Assembly (NCBI RefSeq): GCF_022965805.1
Contig: NW_027331355.1
Location: forward strand, 1,116,001-1,180,000
Direction: 5' to 3'
From: Primulina eburnea
Taxonomy: Eukaryota; Streptophyta; Magnoliopsida; Lamiales; Gesneriaceae
Length of the DNA stretch: 64,000 bases
The notes under the pieces were generated by a model. The model was not told the origin of the DNA, ran no database searches, and saw nothing but the letters and a program-made list of their open reading frames with translations. Numbering within the stretch: position 1 is the stretch's first letter; every line of letters starts with the position of its first letter. Both the position numbers and the translations under genes were made by a program. Positions 39,484 to 50,607 of the stretch are shown here, in pieces.

Positions 39484-41100
39484 ATATAATAATAGAGATA
39501 GATTTATAATGGTTCACTATTCATTGTTGTATTTTATTTCCTATTCTATAAAATCAAATAATTTATCATTCAATATATAATCACTCATCTTTTTCTGTCA
39601 ATCTATCAATCGAACTATAGTGCCTTTAGGTAATATTTTTGAGACTATAATTATTTTTTTATGTTTGGATAAAATATTTTTAAAAAAATGGAATTAGAAA
39701 TTCACCATTTTTGTTATTTCAACGTCCAATATTTAAATAAATTCTAAAAGTATAAAATTCAACTAAGTATCACATTTAATTGAAAATATCCTTTATATAA
39801 AAAAAATTTACACATCACAACTTGTGAGAAATAAAATCATTAATTATTTATTACAGATCACTCATTATAATATTTTTTTATTTTTTTCCCTCAACTTGCA
39901 CCATCATTCTTTGGTTTTTTATAGTTATTTAAAAAAGAAAATAAATTTAAAAAATACAATTAAATGTGAAATAATACAGAAATAACACAAACGCCGGATG
40001 ACAGTAGAGGATACTGCAAACCGTGTCAACCCTAGACGTTGCCTTTTTGCAGCAACCGAGGTCCAGCAAGGCCCGCTGTTTTGACACCGGACGCTGCTAG
40101 CGTCCACACGGACCTGCTTCATGTCCTGACGCACTTGTCGTATTGTGCAGTTATTTAGATGTGTGAATTGAAAAGGAAAAACACCAAAAACAAAATTTCA
40201 AAATACAGTAAGGCATCAGACGTTGCAACACAATTCCTGGAATATATCTTTCCGCAATTACAAGCTTTAACTTTGCACTGAATCGGATTTTTTATTCTTG
40301 AAATTTTAAAAAAATTATAGTTGTTTGCTATAAAAATTTAGTTCTTTCACATATTTCATATCAGTTTCATAAATTTTACACTTCTACTTTTCAATTTCAT
40401 TTTCTTTTTGCTCTAAAAATTTTAAAATTTATTCTATATTTTCAATTTTTCAATCAATTTAAGGGATAAAATTGGTGTTCTCTTATATTTGGATGGTAAT
40501 ATTATTATTGGGAACGAGCCAGTCAAATATAGCATTCCACACGTGAGATTAATTCAAGCATTATATATAATATATTAGTTTGTTGGAGCAGATTCAAGTT
40601 GATTGTATGAGGTTAAACATCGATACAATGAAGCTTACATCAAATTGTTAACTAAATATTCATTCGTGGAAAATTATAGTTAAAAAATTTAATCCTGCTC
40701 TAGATTTATATATGTCAATAATAATAAATAAAGTTAAAAAATTAAACTAAAATATATATTAAATTGTTGGGTTGAGTATCGCTAGCAATATTGATTTTGA
40801 CAATAGCAAAACTTGTTATATTTCTAACATTTTTACTCAAGTCATGTTGAGATATTTGACAAGCTGGAGCTTAAATCAAGTCAAACTGAAAATCTAACGA
40901 GGTCAAGTATTTCAATGATATCTCACAAACAAGCAATCCAAATTACTAGCGGCCATAATTGTTGTAAAGCCAACTCCATTATCTAGAAATCACTTATCAG
41001 ATCGGTCGAGTGAATTCGGATGTTATCGAGACAAAATGGCAGCCTAGGACACCTACTGAATTTTGTGCTCCTATTTTAGAAAATCCTGGTTCATGTCATT
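39484..41100. other. AT-rich sequence, no gene recognised
   Basis: Mostly AT-rich with long A and T runs. One GC-richer island near 39,990-40,140 contains the inverted repeat GGACGC-TGCTA-GCGTCC at 40,089-40,105. No open frame of meaningful length and no terminal repeat pair found. It may be old repeat or the target DNA of the flanking elements. Confidence 0.4.
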
Positions 41101-41539
41101 CTAAATCTTTCGAACCTAGACCCTAACTGATTGGACCGGCCCCTCACTAACCCTCCTAGAACCTACCTTTAGGACCCCCTTAGATCTGTCCCCATGGTCC
41201 ATGCACGAAAACATGCATGGTTCATCCCAATTGCACGGCCGCCATGCGCCTCCCTTATCCAACCCCTCCAGCCTTGCATGGACCACCCTGGCTCGAGGCT
41301 AGGACCCTCACGAGCCAAGTCCTTTGCCTGGACGGCACCTCACGCGACTTCCCTTCCTAGTACACCAAAACCATGAACTAGGTTGTGTAAAAGCCCTCCT
41401 GCCTTGCAACCATCCCCCTCATTCTGTCCCTTCATGAACCTAACCCTATAAGCCCCTTAAAAATTCTGAATTTGATCCCTTTTCATGTCCCTACCATGGC
41501 AGCCCCTCAAATCCACAAAATCGTGGGTTTTAGGACATA
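41101..41539 (-). repeat. LTR-like sequence interrupted by the gag-only element
   Basis: GC-richer stretch with TGGCAGCCCCT and similar strings shared with 38,600-38,640, continuing after the insertion at 46,344-47,153. Together the two pieces look like a minus-orientation Tekay-like LTR that was the target of the gag-only element. Confidence 0.45.
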
Positions 41540-41544
41540 CAAAC
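41540..41544 (+). repeat. Target-site duplication, left (CAAAC)
   Basis: CAAAC directly before TGATACC; an identical CAAAC follows the 3' LTR at 46,339-46,343. Five bases is the usual Ty3/gypsy duplication length. Confidence 0.9.
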
Positions 41545-41908
41545 TGATACCCCATGGATGAGCCCACTACCCCTGGCTCATCTCTAGTCCAAAGGGGAAG
41601 ACAGGCCCACCAAGGGCCCTAGCCCAAATGGAAAACAGGCCCACCAAGGACCCAGGTATTCTCCTATAAATAACAGGTTTGAGTGTTCAGTTGAGGGATT
41701 CATTATATTGTTTTCAGCAGCACCCTTAGCTGCTCCTCCCATATATCCTCAGTCACTGACTTGAGCGTCGGAGGGGCTACGCCAGGACACCCTCCTGGCC
41801 CCCTCTTAACGGTCTTTTTCTTGATTTCAGGCTCAGGGTCATCTTAAAGCCCACGTCTGAACTAGTGACGCTTGTTGGGATCGGACCCTAGATTTCCCGT
41901 GAGTATCA
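41545..41908 (+). repeat. 5' LTR (364 bp)
   Basis: Starts TGATACCCC, ends GTGAGTATCA. A TATA-like CTATAAATA lies at 41,664-41,672, so transcription would start shortly downstream. By eye it is identical to the 3' LTR at 45,975-46,338. Confidence 0.9.
41664..41672 (+). promoter_or_regulatory. TATA-like box in LTR
   Basis: CTATAAATA, 120 bases into the LTR, in a GC-balanced context; the equivalent in the 3' LTR is at 46,094-46,102. It is the only good TATA match in the LTR. Confidence 0.5.
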
Positions 41909-41910
41909 CT

Positions 41911-41926
41911 TGGCGCCGTCTGTGGG
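41911..41926 (+). other. Primer binding site of gag-only element
   Basis: TGGCGCCGTCTGTGGG begins two bases after the LTR. This string after the 5' LTR is common in Tat/RIRE2-like plant gypsy elements. I did not determine which tRNA it matches. Confidence 0.7.
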
Positions 41927-41948
41927 AAATTTGAGTTGAGACGTAGAT

Positions 41949-43409
41949 ATGGTAGGTAAGAGAGGGAGTAGGAGAGCTACCTCAGCATCATCACGTCCTC
42001 GGAGGGGACCTGAACCATCTCGTGCTGAGACAATACAGGAACAACCGCATCTTGAGACGAGACAGGAGCAACCTCGTCAAGAGACAAGAACCGAGCAGCC
42101 CCTTCACGAGACAAGGGTCGAGCAACCCCGTCCCAATGAGAATGTGGGGAACTTGACCCTGGAGCAGTTGGGCCACTTTATCACTCGGACAGTGGATGAG
42201 GCCATGAAAAGGAATCAGGAGTCTATGTTTGCAGAAGATCAGGCCGCTCGCCAGGAGTGAGAGGAGAATGTGGAGGAAAGTCAGAGTAGGGTGGAGGAGA
42301 CGCGACCCCGCCCAAGTGAGGAGAATCCGGAGATGGAAGAGATGTGGAGGGAGATACGGACGCTGAGGCAGCAATTGGGAAACAAGGCTGCAGCCCCCAA
42401 GAAGAGAAGTCCTTTTTCCCTCGCCATTTTGGAAGAGGGGCTTCCTCCAAATTTCCGACAGTCAAACGTTGAAGAATATGATGGACATACGGACCCCGAA
42501 GAACACTTGGGGAGGTTTGAGAACACAGCTCTGTTGCATCAGTATTCAGATGGAGTCAAGTGCAGGGTGTTTCTGGGCACTTTGGTGAGGTCAGCCCAAC
42601 AATGGTTTAATTCCTTGCCGCCCAACTCCATACGCTCTTTCGAGGATTTATCAGCTGCCTTCTTGCACCGATTTGCTAGCAGCAAGAGTTACCAGAAAAA
42701 TTATTTGAGCCTGTTCGTGATGAAACAGCAAGAGAATGAGACTTTGCGAGAATTTGTCCAGCTTTTCAATAATGCAGCGTTGGAAATACCAGCGGCTACC
42801 CCTGACATCATGATAAGTGCCTTCACACAAGGACTGAGGGGAGGGGAGTTTTTCAAGTCGCTAGTCAAGAAGCCTCCGTCGAGCTATGATGATCTGTTGG
42901 CTCGAGCTGAGAAATATATAAATCTTGAAGATGCCCAGCGGCATAAGAGAATGGAGCAGCGACCTGGGAGGAGTGGAGAGGAGGGAGCGGAGAGAGGAGG
43001 AAGGAAGAGGGGTGCAGGGGAAAGAGAGGAGATTAAAGCTAGGGACAGAAGACAATTCTCATCACATGTTCCTCTGGATAGGAGTCGTGACGAGGTGACG
43101 GAGGTGAGGGAGCCCGAGGAGAGGTGGGAGAAGTCGCGAAGGGCTAAGAGCAGTGCTAGATTGCCTTCGCGGGATAGACGAGAAGGATCCTCATCCAGGA
43201 GTCGACAGAGGTCTCGCTCGTCCCCTAGACGTGGTCAAGGCCCTCCATGGATAAATCAGAGGGTCGGGGAGCAGAGAGGGGAAGGTCGAGGTCAAGATGT
43301 TCCTCAGGGACCCGTCGAACCGAGGAGGGGAATGGATGAGGATAACCACCCTACGAGAGGAATGATTCATATGATCTCGGGGGGTGCTACTGATGGAAAC
43401 TCTGGGTAA
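41949..43409 (+). pseudogene. gag: Tat/RIRE2-like gag with one in-frame TGA
   Basis: Gag forms the cytoplasmic particle. The frame from ATG 41,949 to TAA 43,407-43,409 is 486 codons with a single in-frame TGA at 42,258-42,260 (codon 104). Both sides are in the same frame and there are no frameshifts. The N-terminal part is rich in Glu/Gln/Arg with degenerate QEQPxxET repeats. The Retrotrans_gag domain covers about residues 180-330 (HLGRFENTALL, QQWFNSLP, ENETLREFVQLFNNAALEI). The C-terminal third is Arg/Ser/Glu-rich, with no CCHC knuckle visible, and ends in GMIHMISGG, as in gag just before protease. The TGA could be a CGA-to-TGA deamination or a readthrough codon; the first is more likely. 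The TGA is also present in segment B. Confidence 0.8.
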
Positions 43410-43569
43410 AGCTCTAAAAGAGGCCTGAGAATGCTTACCACCGTAGAGAATATTAATCTTGACTTTATTTTTGATGTATTTCGTTCTTGAATTTGTCTTA
43501 CATTATCAGTTGATATTTAATAAAGCCAAGTTCTTAAATTAAGTTCATGGGCGTTGTTGTATTGTGATG
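43410..43569 (+). other. Gag 3' junction to minisatellite
   Basis: A short stretch following the gag stop. It still reads SSKRGLRML-like sequence in frame after the TAA, as if the original gag-protease linker had been cut just beyond this point. Confidence 0.4.
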
Positions 43570-44985
43570 ATGAGAGAAGTTTTATTTTCCTACTAAGGCA
43601 TCGCCTAGTAGAGGAGCAGCGTGTAGAAGAAAAATTTATTTTCCTACTAAGGCATCGCCTAGTAGAGGAGCAGCGTGTAGAAGAAAAATTTTATTTTCCT
43701 GCTAAGGCATCGCCTAGCAGAGGAGCAGAGTATTTTCCTGCTAAGGCCCGACTTAGCAGAGGAGTTAGATGGTGGAGGTGTTGAATTCCTATTTTCCTGC
43801 TAAGGCCCGGCTTAGCAGAGGAGTTAGAGGGTGGAGGTGTTGAATTCCTATTTGCCTTAGCAGAGGAGTTAGAGGGTGGATGTGTTGAATTCCTATTTTC
43901 CTGCTATGGCGTCACCTAGCAGAGGAGTTAGAGGGTGGAGATGTTGAATTTTTATTTTCCTGCTAAGGCCCGGCTTAGCAGAGGAGTTAGAGGGTGGATG
44001 TGTTGAATTCCTATTTTCCTGCTATGGCGTAACCTAGCAGAGGAGTTAGAGGGTGGAGACGTTGAATTTTATTTTCCTGCTAAGGCATCGCCTAGCAGAG
44101 GAGTTAGAAGGTGGGCGCGTTGAATTTTATTTTCCTGCTAAGGCCCGGCTTAGCAGAGGAGTTAGAGGGTGGATGTGTTGAATTCCTATTTTCCTGTTAT
44201 GGCGTCACCTAGCAGAGGAGTTAGAGGGTGGAGATGTTGAATTTTTATTTCCCTGCTAAAGCCCGGCTTAGCAGAGGAGTTAGAGGGTGGATGTGTTGAA
44301 TTCCTATTTTCCTGCTATGGCGTCACCTAGCAGAGGAGTTAGAGGGTGGAGACGTTGAATTTTATTTTCCTGCTAAGGCATCGCCTAGCAGAGGAGTTAG
44401 AAGGTGGGCGCGTTGAATTTTATTTTCCTGCTAAGGCCCGGCTTAGCAGAGGAGTTAGAGGGTGGATGTGTTGAATTCCTATTTTCCTGCTATGGCGTCA
44501 CCTAGCAGAGGAGTTAGAGGGTGGAGATGTTAAATTTTTATTTTCCTGCTAAGGCCCGGCTTAGCAGAGGAGTTAGAGGGTGGATGTGTTGAATTCCTAT
44601 TTTCCTGCTATGGCGTCACCTAGCAGAGGAGTTAGAGGGTGGAGACGTTGAATTTTATTTTCCTGCTAAGGCATCGCCTAGCAGAGGAGTTAGAAGGTGG
44701 GCGCGTTGAATTTTATTTTCCTGCTAAGGCCCGGCTTGGCAGAGGAGTTAGAGGGTGGGCGCATTGAATTTTATCTTCCTGCTATGGCATCACCTAGCAG
44801 AGGTGTTAGAGGGTGGAGATGTTGAGTTTTTATTTTCCTGCTAAGGCCCGGCTTAGCAGAGGAGTTAGAGGGTGGAGATGGTGAATTGTTATTTTCCTGC
44901 TATGGCGTCGCCTAGCAGAGGAGCAGAGTGGAGGAGGAGAATTAAATTTTCCTGCTAAGGCATCGCCTAGCAGAGGAGCAGAGTT
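43570..44985 (+). repeat. Palindromic minisatellite with 293-bp higher-order period
   Basis: About 24 monomers of 57-60 bp. Monomer types differ in the palindrome loop (gcccgg, gcatcgc, gcgtcac) and in the tail (GATGTGTTGAATTCC, GACGTTGAATTTT, GGCGCGTTGAATTTT). The GAGACG landmark at 44,056, 44,349 and 44,642 shows an exact 293-bp period of five monomers. Each monomer can form a hairpin with arms CTGCTAAG and CTTAGCAG. The first two monomers have CTACTAAGG/CTAGTAG variants with compensating changes in both arms. Confidence 0.9.
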
Positions 44986-45038
44986 TGGGAGGAAAAATAT
45001 TTTTTTTTGGTTAGTCGATAACGAAAGTTGTTGGGGGA

Positions 45039-45719
45039 GCAGAGTTTACGGGCGAGCAGTGGATGAGCGAGCACTGGAGTGGGCGAGACTGGTAGGGGCT
45101 CAGCCGAGAAAAATAAAGGAGATGGGCCTTGGTTGAGAGGCGAAGGGGTTAGTGTCGGCAGGGGCGGGCGAGAGCTGTGTTCGGCGAGAAGGGTGAGAGG
45201 CGAGTGCTCGGGCGAAGGGGCGAGACGGCTGGGCATGGGCGAGAGCAGGAGGGGCGAGGCTGCTGTGGCGGGCGAAGGGGGCGAGGCGAGGAGAAGGCAG
45301 GGGCGGGCGAGAGCTGTGCTCGGCGAGAAGGGGGAGAGCGGTGCTCGGCGAGAAGGGAGAGAGCTGTGCTCGGCGAGAAGGGCGAGGGTGATGCGAGTGC
45401 TTGGGCGAAGAGGCGAGACGGCTGGGCATGGGCGAGAGCAGGACAGGCGAGGCGTGCGAGAGGCGAGACGAAGCTGCTGTGGGCGACCGGGAGGTAGGCG
45501 AGCGTGAGGAGGGGCGATGGCAGTGCGTCGGGCGAGGGTGTGCGTGCCTAGGCGCGGGGAGGTGGCGACGCTGGGAGATGACGTGCGCGGGCGAGGGCTC
45601 GCACTCGCGCAGGGAGATGGTGAAGCTAGACGGTGTCTGGCGTGGCGAGACAGGCGCACTGCTAGGCAAGGCGGCAGATAGGCGAGATGGAGTGAGATGG
45701 TGGCGCGAGTGATGGCGAA
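45039..45719 (+). repeat. GC-rich purine-rich block
   Basis: Repeats of GCGAG, GGGCGAGAGC and GCTCGGCGAGAAGGG types. Open frames of 230 and 235 codons on the minus strand and 142 on the plus strand are low-complexity (Pro/Ser/Ala/Arg or Gly/Arg/Glu) and have no domain, so I do not call a gene. Confidence 0.7.
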
Positions 45720-45953
45720 GTGCTAAGTAAAGGGTGTATATAATATTATGTTGGAGGGATGTGAATAAAGTAGAGAATAAATGACTATTGACAGGGGAGC
45801 CCAACACAGACTTAGCCCTTCAAAACGAGAAAGTGACTCGATTTGTTTCCAAATTTTTGGGGACTGATGAACGGCTGGAAAAATATGCACAACTCGCACC
45901 CGGTAACTCGGGGACAGCACAACTAATCGAACTTCGAACCTGCGATTCAGTTC

Positions 45954-45974
45954 GACTCGGGAGGGGGAGACTGG
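45954..45974 (+). other. Polypurine tract
   Basis: GACTCGGGAGGGGGAGACTGG directly before the 3' LTR; start site of plus-strand DNA synthesis in LTR elements. Confidence 0.75.
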
Positions 45975-46338
45975 TGATACCCCATGGATGAGCCCACTAC
46001 CCCTGGCTCATCTCTAGTCCAAAGGGGAAGACAGGCCCACCAAGGGCCCTAGCCCAAATGGAAAACAGGCCCACCAAGGACCCAGGTATTCTCCTATAAA
46101 TAACAGGTTTGAGTGTTCAGTTGAGGGATTCATTATATTGTTTTCAGCAGCACCCTTAGCTGCTCCTCCCATATATCCTCAGTCACTGACTTGAGCGTCG
46201 GAGGGGCTACGCCAGGACACCCTCCTGGCCCCCTCTTAACGGTCTTTTTCTTGATTTCAGGCTCAGGGTCATCTTAAAGCCCACGTCTGAACTAGTGACG
46301 CTTGTTGGGATCGGACCCTAGATTTCCCGTGAGTATCA
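45975..46338 (+). repeat. 3' LTR (364 bp)
   Basis: Starts TGATACCCC and ends GTATCA; the same length as the 5' LTR and identical to it as far as I can read. It is followed by CAAAC at 46,339-46,343. Confidence 0.9.
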
Positions 46339-46343
46339 CAAAC
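46339..46343 (+). repeat. Target-site duplication, right (CAAAC)
   Basis: Matches CAAAC at 41,540-41,544. Confidence 0.9.
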
Positions 46344-47153
46344 CATAAATTTTTTTATCATGCTTTGACAAAAACGAACATACACCAAAGGGTACATATT
46401 TTTCATGCAATCATGCTTCAAACATATAGTATTGTGTGATAGATAAGAAATAAGGGATTAATACGTGCCTTTGCGTTTATTACGCACAAAAAAATATTTG
46501 CAATGCGAGGAACGTCGGCGAAGAGGAGGCCCTTGCTGACATATTCAAACTTTTTCGTGATTTTTCGTTCCAAACTTTTGTGTGTGCGCGTGTCCTGCTG
46601 CTAGGAAGAGTCCTATCTTTGAGGGGTGAGGTGTGTAGTTTAGTATGTGTAGGATAGGGTTTTAGGGCCTTATTTATTAATTAAAGTACATGGCACAAAT
46701 TTAGGTCCATTAAATTAGTATAATAAGCCCATTAGGCCCAATAGTTAATATTTAAAATGTTTTGTTTAGGAAAGTTTGTGAAAATATTAGCCGAGTTCTC
46801 AAAAAGTCCCTATTTTTATCAAACATCGATTACCGATTTAAAATACGACTCGGCATATAAAACACCTCATTTTCGAAAATACATAGTAAAATATACTATA
46901 TATTAAATAATTAAAAATAATCATTTAATAAAAATATTTTCTCTTTTTCAGCCCTCGGTCTCCGTTCCTCGATCGCATCTCGAATAGCCTCTAAAACAAA
47001 ATTTTAATGCATTCTAATATAAAACTACATTTTAAACATGTAACCATGCACACCATGATTAATTCATGCCATTAAAATCATTTAATTAGTCATTTTCTAT
47101 TTTCACTAAATTTGCATATAATTGGATTACGTTATCGTAATTTGGACCTTATA
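46344..47153 (-). repeat. LTR-like remnant, right part
   Basis: Continuation of the LTR-like sequence at 41,101-41,539. It has the CGTGCCTTTGCG, GTGTGTGCGCGTGT and CCGTTCCTCGATCGCA landmarks and ends ATTTGGACCTTATA, parallel to the end of the LTR at 39,483. Confidence 0.45.
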
Positions 47154-47781
47154 CTCCTTGTTCGTGACAACGAGTACACACCATCACAGAGAAGGGGAGG
47201 TGCATGTCAAGAAGAATCAATCAAATGTGCAAAAAATCAACAATGAAAATTTTAAGACACCAGTGAATTATATGCATGTGGTGCCTATTGTTTTATATCA
47301 AATGATAAACCACCATTGAATTATGTGCATGTGGTGAATAATTTTTTTTATATCAAGATGTGTCATACAAAGATGTGGCTAATAGTGGCATTCAAGGTGT
47401 AAATGATGGGGAAAAAGCTCGAGGGGGCGCAAGAAACTGAGAAGTTGAAAATCATAAACTATTGTAAGTATCATCATACATTTAATCATATTAATAAGAA
47501 TTTCTGGCCTCTCGAGAATATTTTTCAGGGGAAAAAAAGAAAATAAATGTTGGGTTCCTAAAGGAAAAATTTTTGAAATGAAAAGAAGAGATGATCAAGT
47601 TGATGATGAGAAGAAGAGAAGTATGAATCAGAACACAATGATTCAGATGAATCAATTCAGAGAAGTGGGGGAGTCAACAGTCAACGGCCTTGGGCCGATG
47701 AACCAACACATATGAATTCCAAGCTAAAATGAAGACATGTTACTATAAAACTTTCTTACCATATAAAATAAAGTCTACTAT
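47154..47781. other. Unassigned AT-rich sequence
   Basis: No gene recognised. It has a partial internal duplication (ATGCATGTGGTG at about 47,271 and GTGCATGTGGTG at about 47,324) and a purine-rich AGAAGTGGGGGAG string near 47,661 that looks like a PPT but is not followed by an LTR start I can identify. Confidence 0.35.
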
Positions 47782-50593
47782 TGTAGAACCCGTAAATTAG
47801 ACTACGTATAATTCATGCATAATTTTAGCATTTAAAGTAAAATGATTTTATTATTGATGCATGAGTATTTATTCTTCCCTTTAAATTTAATTATTCTATG
47901 CAGTAGTTTAATTTTTATCTTTTCAGTTAATTCAGTGAGGTCGGACTGGAGTTGGAGTTTTGAGATAAAATTTAAGATTTAGAAATCATTCCCAGAGTTT
48001 ATTTTAGCTAGCTAATAAGTTAATTTAAGTTAAAAGAAAGTTTAAGGAATTTTTTAAGTAACTTGAGGTAAGTGGGAAATAAGTTCATTTAGGTTCCATA
48101 ATTAATGTGTTAATTCACTAAATTATTTAAAGGATAGGTAAGGCTCTAAAGGTTTAAAATACACTAACTAAACATTATTTCCCTTCATTTTTATTTCAAA
48201 TTTCGGCCACCTCTTAGTGAGACAACAATTCTTTGCCAACTCACCTTTGACCCTTTCCTTGTCATTTCTTAGCATGATAATCTTTTCAATTATTAATCAC
48301 CCTTAATTAGTTAATATTAGATCATTATCCTAGCCTTGTGAAGACATGAAGAATCGGTCACACCCCATCTAACCCTCCAACAATCATTTTGATATCAAAC
48401 CATTTCAAATTTCAAAAGAGAGCAAGACTTGGTCATGCCATTTGAATCCCTTTATTATCGGAACTCCCCTCACTCTCCTAACCATCATTTCTTCTCCCCC
48501 ATCACCGAAAATTTGAGAGCATTTCAGTGTAAAAAACGTGAGCCTCATAGCTAGATTAAGAGAGAAAATAATTGAGTAGAAGAAAGATCAAGAAGATCAC
48601 TCCGCCTCCTCCGCGCCGCGTCGTCGTTTCGTTCGTTTTGCAAAGGCATGTTTATATTTTTCCTTGCTCTTCAATCAAGTCCTATTAACATTTTTAAACA
48701 TTATTTGATCATCATTTCCATGGAATAACCGAAATATATCAAGAACTTTTCAAAAATATAAAAGATGCAGATTTTCCACCCTTCCTTGTGCTCCTCACGG
48801 TTCACTTGTTTTTTGGTGTTTCAGGTGGATGGCTCGTGTCCAGGCTCCCAAAGCTGCTCCTAGGAATGTAATAGGACGTGTTAGGATCATGTTGGTCCAT
48901 TATTTCAAGCCCCATAAATGCTGGAAATCAGAAATGACAGCAACTCCCCAAGCATGCCCCTTTTTGTGATCGATTTTCTCATGTTGCGGTCAAAGGGAAA
49001 TGGATCTGATCTTGGCTGTCCTAAGGGCTATATCCATGGTTAGAACCTCTCCTTGTGATGTCTATGATGTGACCAAGTCGCCCTTTTGAGGCTTGGTCCA
49101 TGGTTGAATCGGTTTTTAATTAAAGAAACAAGAACAACCCCTCGGCCCTTTCCCCTACTGCATGTGTTGTTCAGTTTTTGGTGGAATGGTGTGGATCTTG
49201 TTTGGCCTCTGGCCCTTAGCCATGGTTCAAACCATACCCTAGGATGTTGGTAAGAGGTTCTGATCGGTGGTTCAAGCCCCAATGGAAATTAGCCTCGCAA
49301 ACAACGCAAGGAAACCAAAGCACAACTGCTGTATTTTGTGGACAGCAACTTGCTGCGTCGGTTCAGTGGCTCGTTCGAGTTCTTGATTGGCTTTTAGCCT
49401 ATGGCCTTGGACTATACAGGGCCTCATCAAGTTAGGAAGGTCATGTTTTTGTCCGTTTGTGATTCGGATAATTTTAGAGGGCGTACGAGAATTTACGGTG
49501 CGATGTGCCAAATTGACTCTCGAAAGAGCGTTTCATGTTTTGGCCTCCATTCACCAAAATTTCGACTTGCATCATTTTAGGTGCATTATTTCATCATTTT
49601 AAGTGTATTTTAATCATGACTAAATGATGGTTCAGTGTTAGTTCGGGTTGGCACATAGTCATGATTAAATACGAAGTCGTTGGGCGTAATTGTCTCGTTT
49701 TTGGATTCAATTACAAAGTTTGGTCAAGAAAATCATTTGCATATTTTTCATGTCAAATTTAGGTCTCAGGGAGCCTGGAAACGATCCAATCCATGTGGTA
49801 AAAATTATTAAAAGATATTTAATTACGCCATTTAATTATATTACGTGCATAAAAATAAAATATTCATTTTTGAGATTTATGCGATATTGCTTGTGGCCAT
49901 TTCACTATCATGTGATTATTACTTCACCCGGTCGCTAGTTACCGGTCAGTTCAGTTCAGTTCCACCCAGTATACTGTGGCATTAGTCTGATCAGACAAAC
50001 ATTACTTCACCCGGTCGCCAGTTACCGGTCAGCTCAGTGCAGGGGCCACTTGCGTAGACCATAATCTCACCAGAAATTATTACATGCTATTTCATTACAT
50101 GGCTCCAAGGAGAAAACATTTTCACTATGATTTTTAGTTCAGTTATGCACGTATTATAATTAATCATGACACGATATTTTACGTTATGCCTCACGACATG
50201 ATATTTTCACTTGCATGCAATTTTTATTATATTATTTACTCGTTATTTACGATATATGCTTGCTGAGTCTTTAGACTCACTAGACTTGATTGTTGTAGAT
50301 ACTGATGAGGTCGGGACCGAGGGCGGGGACCAGTGAGCCAGCTCGAGTCGGAAGTAGTGTGACCCGAGGACCTCACTTTTCAGCATTTATTATTTTTATT
50401 GCTCAAACATTTTTATCTATCGTTGGATAAATTTTTAACTGTTATTTCGCAAACATTAATTTCTTCCGCTGCCATTTTGAACATTAAATTTTATTTATCG
50501 GTCAATTTTATGAATGAGGCAATTTAATCATTTAAAAAGAAAATTTTTAATTTTTCCGCAAATTTTTCAAACACGAATTTTCGGGCCATTATA
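47782..50593 (+). repeat. 5' LTR of plus-strand Tekay-like element
   Basis: A 2.8-kb LTR starting TGTAGAACCCG. The end is taken as ...GGGCCATTATA, two bases before the PBS (TA instead of the canonical CA). Inside are TATAAAAG at 48,757-48,764, a doubled ACCCGGTCGC module near 49,925-50,035 and the palindrome TGAGTCT-TT-AGACTCA at 50,264-50,279. It is related to, but clearly diverged from, the inner LTR at 53,366-56,156. Confidence 0.75.
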
Positions 50594-50595
50594 GC

Positions 50596-50607
50596 TGGTA
50601 TCAGAGC
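50596..50607 (+). other. Primer binding site (tRNA-iMet type)
   Basis: TGGTATCAGAGC, two bases after the LTR end, complementary to the 3' end of initiator Met-tRNA. Confidence 0.85.

Larger units (their letters stand above)
41545..46338 (+). mobile_element. Non-autonomous gag-only LTR retrotransposon (TR-GAG-like), complete
   Basis: A 4,794-bp element with two 364-bp LTRs, flanking CAAAC duplicates, PBS and PPT. The interior holds one gag and no protease, reverse transcriptase or integrase. In place of pol are a 1.4-kb palindromic minisatellite and a 0.7-kb GC-rich block. This fits the class named terminal-repeat retrotransposons with a GAG domain. The gag type and PBS resemble Tat/RIRE2-like gypsy elements, so the missing enzymes would have to come from such an element. 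The two LTRs appear identical by eye, which suggests recent insertion. Confidence 0.85.

Noticed and set aside
40089..40105. MITE or DNA transposon suggested by GGACGC-TGCTA-GCGTCC
   Set aside because: Only a short isolated inverted repeat; no terminal repeats or target duplicates bracket a unit, and segment B has the right arm changed.
47500..47700. Copia-like coding remnant (WVPK-like string followed by a PPT-like GTGGGGGAG)
   Set aside because: Only a few residues resemble anything, there is no continuous frame, and no LTR start follows the purine tract.
50596..50607. tRNA gene fragment
   Set aside because: It is only the 12-base complement of a tRNA 3' end placed right after an LTR, i.e. 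a primer binding site.
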